From contig JBBIOZ010000033.1 in the NCBI GenBank assembly GCA_037443105.1, forward strand, positions 1-16,713: 16,713 nucleotides of DNA, in the 5' to 3' direction. Within the stretch, counting starts at the first letter, position 1, and every line of letters starts with the position of its first letter. The notes below the pieces were generated by a model. It did no database searches and was not told the origin of the DNA. It saw nothing but the letters and a program-made list of their open reading frames with translations. A program made the translations under genes and the position numbers. Positions 7,506 through 13,347 of the stretch are shown here, one piece after another. This DNA is from JAWCLZ01 sp037443105 (GTDB lineage Archaea; Halobacteriota; JAWCLZ01).

Positions 7506-9419
7506 TTATACATCTAGGTTTCTTACCGCTTTGGCATTTGCCATTATGAATTCTCTCCTTGGCTCAACTGCATCGCCCATTAGAATGGTAAAAATGCGAT
7601 CTGCTTCCATAGCATCTTCCAGGGTGACTTTTAATATTGTTCTTGTATTTGGATTCATGGTGGTTTCCCAGAGCTGTTCTGGATTCATTTCCCCTAATCC
7701 CTTATACCGTTGAATGGCTACGTTCTCTCTGCCGAGTTTATCCAATGTTTCATTTAGCTCTCGCTCGCTGTATACGTAAACCTCGGTTTTGCCTTTCTTG
7801 ATTTTGTAGAGAGGAGGCTGAGCTATGTATATGTATCCAGCTTCTATGAGCGGGCGCATATGGCGGAAGAAAAAGGTTAAAAGCAAAGTGCGAATATGCG
7901 CTCCATCTACATCTGCATCTGTCATGATTATGATCTTTCGGTACCTTGCTTTATTTAAATCAAATTCTTCACCTATTCCTGTGCCAATTGCGGTGATTAT
8001 TGTGCGTATTTCTTCATTTTTCAGCATTTTATCCTCGCGTGCTTTTTCCACATTCAAAATCTTGCCTCGCAGTGGCAATATCGCTTGAAATCTGCGATCT
8101 CTACCTTGCTTCGCTGAGCCGCCAGCTGAGTCGCCCTCGACGAGGTATAGCTCGCATAATGCAGGTTCTCTCTCAGAGCAATCAGCAAGCTTTCCTGGTA
8201 GAGTAGCGCTTTCTAGAGATCCCTTTCTTCTTGCAAGTTCTCTGGCTTTACGTGCTGCTTCTCTAGCTCGAGCAGCTAGTATTGATTTTTCAATGATTTT
8301 ATTCGCAATCACTGGATTTTCTTCAAAGTAGTTCGCTAGCTCTTCACCAATTGTAGTTTCAACTATGCCTTTGAGTTCGCTGTTCACAAGCTTTGTTTTA
8401 GTTTGACCCTCATACTGTGGATTCGTAAGTCTTAGGCTTAGCACAGCAGTAAGTCCCTCTCTTATATCCTCTCCAGAAAGCAGTTCTTCTCCATCTTTGA
8501 GCAAGCCATTTTTTCGAGCATAGTCATTGACAGCTCTTGTTAATGCTGCTTTGAAGCCGATGAGATGCGTGCCTCCTTCGCTGGTGTTTATATTATTCGC
8601 AAAGGCATAGATGTTCTCCGCATAGCTATCGTTGTACTGCATTGCAACTTCAATCTCGATTTCATCTTTCTTCTTTTCAAAATAGATTATTTCATCGTGG
8701 AGCGGAGTTTTGCCGGTGTTGAGATACTCAACGAAGGATTTTATCCCGCCTTCATATTGATAGGTCTCCTGTTTTCTTCCATCTCGCCGGTCTTGAATCG
8801 TGATTTTCAGACCTCTGTTGAGAAATGCTAGTTCTTTCATTCTTTTTGAAAGCTGTTCAAATTCGAAGTTAATTTCTGAGAAAATTGTGCTATCTGGCTT
8901 GAAGGTTATCTTTGTGCCGCTTTTTTGTGTTTCGCCAATTACTTTTACCTCAGTCACAGGTATGCCGCGTTCATATCTCTGATGATATATCTTTCCATCT
9001 CTTTTTACTTCCACTTCAAGCCATTCAGATAGAGCATTTACAACTGAAACGCCAACACCGTGCAAGCCTCCTGCTACTTTATAGCTCTCGTGATCGAATT
9101 TGCCTCCTGCGTGCAGCATTGTCATGACGACTTCTATAGCGCTTTTATTATATTTTTCCATGATTTCTGCAGGTATGCCTCTTCCATCGTCGATAACTGT
9201 AACACTGTTATCTTCATTTATGATTAGCTCGATGGTGCTGCAAAAACCTGCCAAGGCTTCGTCCACGCTGTTATCAACCACTTCATAGACAAGGTGATGC
9301 AATCCCTTTGAATCAAGGCTGCCTATGTACATACTTGGCCTTTTTCTCACGCCTTCGAGTCCTTCAAGCACTTGAATGTGCCGGGCATCGTAGGTCGAAT
9401 TGACGCTGTTTTTCCCCAT
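7506..9419 (-). CDS. gyrB: DNA gyrase subunit B
   Basis: GyrB is the ATPase and TOPRIM subunit of gyrase. The 637 residues are the short form, without the extra insert found in the roughly 800-aa E. coli protein. Visible parts are the GHKL ATPase (EVVDNSVDEAL 46-56, DDGRGIP 77-83, GGLHGVGVSVVNALS 117-131), the transducer domain at about 220-390, TOPRIM (YLVEGDSAGGSA 425-436, acidic DADVDG 501-506) and the C-terminal QRYKGLGEMNPEQLW 570-584. The open frame reaches a TTG at 9443, but ATG codons occur at 9422 and 9419. GGAG six bases before 9419 favours the latter, and a TATA-like palindrome overlapping the TTG region argues against 9443. It is the first gene of a likely gyrB-gyrA-dehydrogenase operon. 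Gyrase in archaea is thought to be of bacterial origin. Confidence 0.97.
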   Translation of the reverse strand: MGKNSVNSTYDARHIQVLEGLEGVRKRPSMYIGSLDSKGLHHLVYEVVDNSVDEALAGFCSTIELIINEDNSVTVIDDGRGIPAEIMEKYNKSAIEVVMTMLHAGGKFDHESYKVAGGLHGVGVSVVNALSEWLEVEVKRDGKIYHQRYERGIPVTEVKVIGETQKSGTKITFKPDSTIFSEINFEFEQLSKRMKELAFLNRGLKITIQDRRDGRKQETYQYEGGIKSFVEYLNTGKTPLHDEIIYFEKKKDEIEIEVAMQYNDSYAENIYAFANNINTSEGGTHLIGFKAALTRAVNDYARKNGLLKDGEELLSGEDIREGLTAVLSLRLTNPQYEGQTKTKLVNSELKGIVETTIGEELANYFEENPVIANKIIEKSILAARAREAARKARELARRKGSLESATLPGKLADCSEREPALCELYLVEGDSAGGSAKQGRDRRFQAILPLRGKILNVEKAREDKMLKNEEIRTIITAIGTGIGEEFDLNKARYRKIIIMTDADVDGAHIRTLLLTFFFRHMRPLIEAGYIYIAQPPLYKIKKGKTEVYVYSERELNETLDKLGRENVAIQRYKGLGEMNPEQLWETTMNPNTRTILKVTLEDAMEADRIFTILMGDAVEPRREFIMANAKAVRNLDV

Positions 9420-9445
9420 CATTAACTCCAATCCCCATACCAATA

Positions 9446-9464
9446 GATATTTTTATAAAATATC
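9446..9464 (-). promoter_or_regulatory. Perfect AT-rich inverted repeat in the presumed gyrB promoter
   Basis: GATATTTT-TAT-AAAATATC is a perfect 8-bp inverted repeat with a 3-bp centre, ending 27 bp before the gyrB start. It contains a TATA-like core in both directions. If that core is the TATA box, transcription would begin only a few bases before the ATG pair at 9419-9422. The symmetry could also be an operator. A second TATA-like TTTATAAA lies at 9486-9493. Confidence 0.4.
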
Positions 9465-9560
9465 ATTTTTCTCTATTTTATTTGCTTTATAAATACTTAT
9501 ATTTTATGCTCTCGAAAAAGCATAATATTCCAAACTTTAAATTATTTTTATATTATAAAA

Positions 9561-11135
9561 TTAGAAAGCGTGCAAGCTTTTTTTCTCACCTTCATCAAAT
9601 TTGATTTTACCATACCTAGCTTCCCATTCCTCGAGAGGTACACTATACTTGCGCTCAATCTCCTCCCTATACGTTGGCCCTGAGTTATATGCGCAGAATG
9701 GAACAATTCTTCTCTTAGGATCAGGAGTGGCATAATGAATCACGCAGCGTCGCACTCTTTCCACATCATAGTTAAAATTATCCATGAAATGCATTGTACC
9801 GATGAAAAGAGCTCTCCAGTGAAACTCGCTAAGCTCAGAATAATCTTGATCTCGCAGAATTTTCTTTAATTTCTCCTTGAAATTCACACCTAGCAGCTCT
9901 TCCTTCTCTTTTATACACTCATTTATGGTCTTCAATCCCTTCAGGAATACCTTTGCCTTGCCGAATAAACTTCCTCTTAGAAGTTCAGAGGTTATTTCAT
10001 CCATTGAAGCAAAAAGTTTCTCAACATCCACAAATCTATTTATAGGCATCAAACCTTTCTCAGTTACAAATACATATATTGCCATACCGCAGTGTGGATG
10101 CGCACTCAATTCAACCTGCGGTTTACCTGTATATGCCTCCACCAGCTTGGAGATTGCAACCACACAGGGCACTGGATAGAAATCACTCTTCTTGATTTCT
10201 CCATTGGTTTGCACCTCAATTCTATTACAAAGATCTGGAATGGTGAATCTTCGCTTCTCCCTCTCCTCACTCGAAGCAGCACCCGTGAATGCAACTGGCT
10301 GGAAATTGACACCTCTGATAACATCCACGTTTTCAGCTGCAAATCTCACGATACCGCCAATTTCATGGTCATTAATTCCATTCAAAAGCGTGGGAACTAG
10401 AACAACACCAAGCTTGATCTTTCGACAGTTAACAATTGCCTGCTTCTTTATCTCAAGGAGAGGCTCAGTTGCTTTGGAAATACCATCAAAGTGAAGATAA
10501 AGCGTGCTCAGCCCGGCTTCAGAGAGTCTCTTAATAAGCCCTTCATCCCTAGCGATTTTAACGCCATTCGAAGCCAGCTGAATCTGCAAAAAACCTAAAT
10601 CCTTAGCAGCTTTGATGATCTCAGCAAGGTCATCTCGAAGAGTGGGCTCACCGCCTGAAAATTGTATAGCTGGCGCTGGCACAGGCTGCTCCTGCCGCAG
10701 TATCTTCATCATTTCCACTATCTGCTCAAAAGAAGGCTCATATACATATCCACGCCTGTAGGCATTTGCAAAGCAAAAACTGCAGCGCAGATTGCAGCGA
10801 TTTGTAACATCTATATTCGCTAAATTTGTAGCGCCTAGATGGAGGTTGCATAAACCGCAGTCATCCGGACAGCGCGTTGCATTACCCACCTGGGGGTTTT
10901 CAATCGTTCTAGCATCATAGGCATACTTCTCCACCTTTAAATATAGATCCACATCGCTCCAGTAAATATCTTTGACTCTGCCGTGCTCGGGACAAGTTTT
11001 ATCGATCCAGACAGCACCTTCGCTGCTGTAGATCTCAGCAGGAACCAGTTTCTTGCAGGTTGGACAGATCGATTGAGTCTGCTTAGGCAGCCCTTTTTTC
11101 AGCGCAGTTTGATAAGAAGTGTAAGTTTTTTTCAC
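9561..11135 (-). CDS. tes: Radical SAM protein, probable tetraether lipid synthase (Tes)
   Basis: Tes couples the phytanyl ends of archaeol-type lipids through sp3 carbon-carbon bonds to make macrocyclic or tetraether membrane lipids. The 524 residues have an N-terminal Cys metal site (CPTC 24-27 and C48), three cysteines C89, C93 and C96 just before the radical SAM core, the radical SAM motif CNLRCSFC (C114, C118, C121), SGGEP at 160-164, and further cysteines at 324, 349, 464 and 481 that could hold auxiliary clusters. The C-terminal RRCVIHYATPDP and VPFCAYNSGPTYREEIE resemble MJ0619/MA_1486-type proteins. That family was once annotated as a pterin methyltransferase before the lipid role was shown, and other radical SAM functions in COG1964 are possible. 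The start is GTG 11135, since no in-frame ATG lies nearby and GGGGTGG precedes it. It is divergent from carS, which makes the lipid precursor and supports a lipid role. Confidence 0.78.
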   Translation of the reverse strand: MKKTYTSYQTALKKGLPKQTQSICPTCKKLVPAEIYSSEGAVWIDKTCPEHGRVKDIYWSDVDLYLKVEKYAYDARTIENPQVGNATRCPDDCGLCNLHLGATNLANIDVTNRCNLRCSFCFANAYRRGYVYEPSFEQIVEMMKILRQEQPVPAPAIQFSGGEPTLRDDLAEIIKAAKDLGFLQIQLASNGVKIARDEGLIKRLSEAGLSTLYLHFDGISKATEPLLEIKKQAIVNCRKIKLGVVLVPTLLNGINDHEIGGIVRFAAENVDVIRGVNFQPVAFTGAASSEEREKRRFTIPDLCNRIEVQTNGEIKKSDFYPVPCVVAISKLVEAYTGKPQVELSAHPHCGMAIYVFVTEKGLMPINRFVDVEKLFASMDEITSELLRGSLFGKAKVFLKGLKTINECIKEKEELLGVNFKEKLKKILRDQDYSELSEFHWRALFIGTMHFMDNFNYDVERVRRCVIHYATPDPKRRIVPFCAYNSGPTYREEIERKYSVPLEEWEARYGKIKFDEGEKKSLHAF

Positions 11136-11237
11136 CCCATTACCACCCCATCACTGGCACCGGCAAATTTAATATCAACATCATAACTTTAACATAGGAA
11201 TTAATTAAGACTTTTGGTGCAGGAGAATAGAAAATTG
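11136..11237. promoter_or_regulatory. Divergent tes/carS promoter region
   Basis: These 102 bp separate the two divergent lipid genes. For tes (minus strand) a TATA-like ATATTAAAT is readable at about 11167-11175, giving a short leader with GGGGTGG. For carS (plus strand) possible TATA elements are ACTTTAACA near 11187-11195 and TTAATTAA at 11201-11208, with AGGAG at 11221-11225 as ribosome-binding site. The elements are weak and the assignment is tentative. Confidence 0.3.
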
Positions 11238-11799
11238 ATGCTGGAAAGCGCATTTGNNNNNNNNNNAGACATTTGCTTTAACAATTTGGCTAATGCTGCC
11301 AGCCTATCTACCTAATCCCGCTGCAGCATTATTTGGAGGAGGCACTCCTATAGATCTTGGAAAACATTTTCCAGATGGAAAGCGCATCCTCGGAGATGGA
11401 AAGACCTTTCGAGGACTCATTTGCGGCACAGCCAGCGGTATAGCAATTGGCACAGTAGAGCACTACTTGGCAAAGATATTTAATATGCCAGACTTTGGCG
11501 ATTATCCTGACTTCCTGCACGTTGTTTTCCTCCTTTCCTTCGGTGCTCTTATAGGCGACCTGCTCAAGAGCTTTTTCAAGCGAAGATTAGGCTATGAGCG
11601 AGGAGCAAAAATACCAGTTGTGGATCAGCTTGACCTAGTCTTCGGTGCCTGGGCACTTGCATTTATATTTGCCAGAAACTGGTTTCTGGCAAATTTCAAT
11701 ATATGGATAATCGCTACAGCACTCATAATAACACCAGTGCTGCATAGAATAGTTAATGTAATAGGATACAAAATTGGAACTAAAAAAGAACCTTGGTGA
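11238..11799 (+). CDS. carS: CDP-archaeol synthase (interrupted by an assembly gap)
   Basis: CarS is a membrane enzyme that transfers CMP from CTP to unsaturated archaetidic acid (2,3-bis-O-geranylgeranylglycerol phosphate), making CDP-archaeol for polar headgroup attachment. Visible family motifs are LMLPAY, LFGGGTPIDLGK, DGKRILGDGKTFRG and GDLLKSFFKRRLGYERGAK followed by IPVVDQLD, with several hydrophobic membrane segments. Ten Ns at 11257-11266 cut the N-terminus. The upstream piece begins at ATG 11238 (MLESAF, AGGAG 12 bp upstream) and as written is out of frame with the rest. Merging the two copies of CATTTG that flank the gap restores one 180-residue frame beginning MLESAFALTIWLMLPAY, as expected for this family. 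The stop lies 5 bp before the pyrE start. Confidence 0.9.
11257..11266. other. Assembly gap (10 N)
   Basis: Ten unresolved bases lie inside the start of carS. The same hexamer CATTTG occurs at 11251-11256 before the gap and at 11270-11275 after it, suggesting that two contig ends overlap slightly and that the Ns are a placeholder rather than real missing sequence. Confidence 0.95.
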
Positions 11800-11804
11800 A
11801 TGCG

Positions 11805-12341
11805 ATGGAAGATGAACTTGCAAATACACTTAAAGCCTGCGGCGCGATTAAATTTGGCGACTTCATACTTTCATCTGGGAAGAAAAGCAAGTACTATATA
11901 GATATAAAAAAAGCGAGCACCGAGCCCAGAGCACTTAAATTAATTGCAAGCAAAATAGCGGCGCTGGTAAAGCGAATAGAGCAAAGTCACACAAAGTTTG
12001 AACGCATTGCAGGAATAGAACTTGGAGGTGTGCCAATAGCAGTTGCAGCTTCGCTTGAGCTTGATCTACCTATGCTCATCATTAGAAAAGCTGAGAAATC
12101 CCATGGTTTAAAGGATAGAATAGTGGGAAGTTTAAATCCTGGCGATAGAGTTGTGCTGGTGGAAGATGTTATCACAACTGGCAGTTCAGCTTTAAGCGCT
12201 GCGGAAATTATAAAAGCTGCAGGAGGATTTATAGATACAGTGATAAGCATCGTGGATAGAGAGGAGGGTGCTTCAGCAGCTTTGAGTGAAAAGGGAATAA
12301 GCTTGATAGCTTTGATAAAAGCAAGCGAGCTCTTAGTGTGA
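11805..12341 (+). CDS. pyrE: Orotate phosphoribosyltransferase
   Basis: PyrE converts orotate and PRPP to orotidine 5'-monophosphate in de novo pyrimidine synthesis. The 178 residues, normal for archaeal PyrE, include FILSSGKKSKYYIDIKK (20-36) for substrate binding, IAGIELGGVPIA (68-79), the flexible catalytic loop RKAEKSHG (94-101) and the PRPP-binding loop VVLVEDVITTGSS (116-128). Upstream in-frame TTG (11793) and GTG (11796) codons exist, but ATG 11805 has GGTGA, formed over the carS stop, five bases ahead, so it is preferred. It is tightly coupled to carS. CTP feeds the carS reaction, so co-transcription with pyrimidine synthesis is metabolically plausible, though this is inference. Confidence 0.95.
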   Translation: MEDELANTLKACGAIKFGDFILSSGKKSKYYIDIKKASTEPRALKLIASKIAALVKRIEQSHTKFERIAGIELGGVPIAVAASLELDLPMLIIRKAEKSHGLKDRIVGSLNPGDRVVLVEDVITTGSSALSAAEIIKAAGGFIDTVISIVDREEGASAALSEKGISLIALIKASELLV

Positions 12342-12345
12342 GAAG

Positions 12346-12435
12346 ATGAAGCAAGTAGCGGGGAAGATTTACCCTCTTGAAAAACCTGAACTCATGAAAG
12401 AATCCATGAATGCAGGCGAGCAGCTTTTTTACTGA
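12346..12435 (+). CDS. Possible 29-aa small ORF after pyrE
   Basis: An ATG four bases after the pyrE stop opens a 29-codon frame reading MKQVAGKIYPLEKPELMKES and onward to a TGA at 12433. GTGAG, overlapping the pyrE stop, could act as its ribosome-binding site. The composition is unremarkable and I recognise no family. It may be a small coupled gene, the start of a decayed longer gene, or chance. Confidence 0.25.
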   Translation: MKQVAGKIYPLEKPELMKESMNAGEQLFY

Positions 12436-12493
12436 CCCCAGCTCAAGAATTCAGCTATACCACTACCTTTGTAATATTAAGAAAGGAAAAAAG

Positions 12494-12679
12494 ATGGTTG
12501 GTCGGTGTGGAGGCAGAAGAGGGGCGAATTTTGGAGGACGCGAGTATCTCCCAATAACTTTTAAGACAGCAAAAGAAGTTGTGCGCTGGATGATCGAGAA
12601 CAATGCTTATCTCGATGATATGGAATTAATGTTTCTCGAGGATATGGAATTAATGTTCAAAGAACCTCTGCTCTTTTGA
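12494..12679 (+). CDS. Hypothetical 61-aa protein with an in-frame tandem duplication
   Basis: The protein starts MVGRCGGRRGANFGGREYLP and ends with a repeated LDDMELMF/LEDMELMF block at residues 40-55. AAAGGA six bases upstream supports the ATG at 12494; a longer frame from 12410 has no ribosome-binding site. The N-terminus is Gly/Arg-rich with one Cys, and the middle (residues 21-40) looks helical and amphipathic. I do not recognise a family. The 24-bp duplication keeps the reading frame, which mildly supports translation. The gene lies alone between pyrE and the ferredoxin-thioredoxin reductase gene, on the same strand as both. Confidence 0.45.
   Translation: MVGRCGGRRGANFGGREYLPITFKTAKEVVRWMIENNAYLDDMELMFLEDMELMFKEPLLF
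12611..12658 (+). repeat. Two-copy 24-bp direct tandem repeat
   Basis: Copies at 12611-12634 and 12635-12658 match at 22 of 24 positions (differences at bases 6 and 24). Each encodes eight residues, L-D/E-D-M-E-L-M-F, in the frame of the 61-aa ORF. It looks like a recent slippage or recombination duplication. Confidence 0.9.
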
Positions 12680-12691
12680 ACTGCCCAAACT

Positions 12692-12700
12692 TTTATTAAA
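12692..12700 (+). promoter_or_regulatory. TATA-like box for the FTR-like gene
   Basis: TTTATTAAA is centred about 27 bp before the ATG at 12723, and no Shine-Dalgarno sequence lies between them. This predicts a leaderless or nearly leaderless transcript starting a new unit after the small ORFs. Confidence 0.45.
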
Positions 12701-12722
12701 AATGCGATAAGAGAAATCGAAT

Positions 12723-12992
12723 ATGAATGAAGTGGAAAAAATTCTTGCGTGGGCTGAGAAATATGCTGCGAGATCAGGATTCAGAGTAAACCCTGATAGA
12801 GAGCAGGCTAAGTTAATAGCTCTAGGTTTGCTTAAAAATCAGGAAAAATATGGCAAGCGCTACTGCCCCTGTAGAGTTATCACAGGCAATATTGAGCAAG
12901 ATAGAAAGATAATTTGCCCGTGCGCATATCACAGGGAAGAAATAGCTGCACAAGGGCAGTGTCACTGCGGGCTATTTGTGAGCCAGACATGA
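12723..12992 (+). CDS. Ferredoxin-thioredoxin reductase catalytic subunit-like protein
   Basis: This family carries a [4Fe-4S] cluster next to a redox-active disulfide and reduces protein disulfides with electrons from ferredoxin. The 89 residues have the three diagnostic pairs CPC (48-50), CPC (65-67) and CHC (80-82), the last in QCHCGLF. The spacings between pairs are 14 and 12 residues, whereas plant and cyanobacterial FTR has 16 and 8, so this is an archaeal-type variant. No variable (alpha) subunit is in the window, as usual for archaea, and no thioredoxin gene is seen. The stop overlaps the next start as ATGA, implying coupled translation with the unknown Cys4 protein. The transcript is probably leaderless from the TATA-like box at 12692. 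Confidence 0.88.
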   Translation: MNEVEKILAWAEKYAARSGFRVNPDREQAKLIALGLLKNQEKYGKRYCPCRVITGNIEQDRKIICPCAYHREEIAAQGQCHCGLFVSQT

Positions 12993-13315
12993 ACTTTGAG
13001 ATAGCTATCGATGAAGAAGCACTTGAGGAGATCATTGATAGTTATCTTGATTTAGGCGCTCCCCTCACTAGGCTGGAGATTAAAAGCAAGCTAGTATTGA
13101 TGGTCCAGGGGGAAGATATCGAACAGCTTTTATATATGCAGGAGAGGGGAGCTTGCTTAAACTGCAGCTACTCAAGAGCAGATTCTAAAGCGGTGAAGAA
13201 GAGGGGGAGAAAAGTAGAAGTGGATTTTAACATTAGAGCGTGCAAGCTGGGTAAAGAACAGCAAAGCCTTGGGGAAAAATGCAAATGGCGCAAGCCACTT
13301 ATTGTTATGCGATAA
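12989..13315 (+). CDS. Hypothetical four-cysteine protein coupled to the FTR-like subunit
   Basis: I do not recognise this 108-residue protein. Residues 1-50 are acidic and predicted helical (IDEEALEEIIDSYLDLG, then LTRLEIKSKLVLMVQGEDIE). The second half holds C56-x2-C59, C85 and C98 in a basic setting (ACLNCSYSRADS, RACKLG, EKCKWRKP), a pattern suited to a zinc site or an Fe-S cluster. The ATG at 12989 overlaps the FTR-like stop by four bases (ATGA); an open frame extends back to 12914, but that part overlaps the FTR-like gene and looks unrelated. Tight coupling suggests it is an electron-transfer partner or a substrate of the reductase, though this is inference only. Confidence 0.75.
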   Translation: MNFEIAIDEEALEEIIDSYLDLGAPLTRLEIKSKLVLMVQGEDIEQLLYMQERGACLNCSYSRADSKAVKKRGRKVEVDFNIRACKLGKEQQSLGEKCKWRKPLIVMR

Positions 13316-13316
13316 C
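13304..13316. promoter_or_regulatory. Small palindrome upstream of the methionine synthase promoter
   Basis: GTTAT-GCG-ATAAC is a perfect 5-bp inverted repeat around a 3-bp centre. It covers the last codons of the Cys4 gene and directly abuts the TATA-like ATTTTTAATT. Its nine-base core ATGCGATAA recurs at 12702-12710 in front of the FTR-like gene, so a shared operator is possible. Confidence 0.3.
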
Positions 13317-13326
13317 ATTTTTAATT
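13317..13326 (+). promoter_or_regulatory. TATA-like box for the methionine synthase gene
   Basis: ATTTTTAATT is centred about 27 bp before the ATG at 13348, and no ribosome-binding site precedes that ATG. A leaderless transcript is the simplest reading. Confidence 0.45.
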
Positions 13327-13347
13327 CATAGCTGCCTATGCTAGAAT

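Noticed and set aside
9504..9525. Stem of TTATGCT and AGCATAA around an 8-base loop, downstream of tes
   Set aside because: The arms match perfectly, but no U-run follows on either strand, the loop is large, and the region is AT-rich; I would not call it a terminator.
11238..11300. True frameshift or pseudogene in carS
   Set aside because: The frame change coincides with the N gap, whose written length is arbitrary, and the rest of the protein is intact.
12410..12493. Upstream extension of the 61-aa ORF
   Set aside because: No ribosome-binding site precedes 12410, and the added residues look random; AAAGGA before 12494 supports the shorter form.
12914..12988. Upstream extension of the Cys4 protein
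   Set aside because: It would overlap the FTR-like cysteine region in another frame; the ATGA overlap at 12989 is the normal coupled start.
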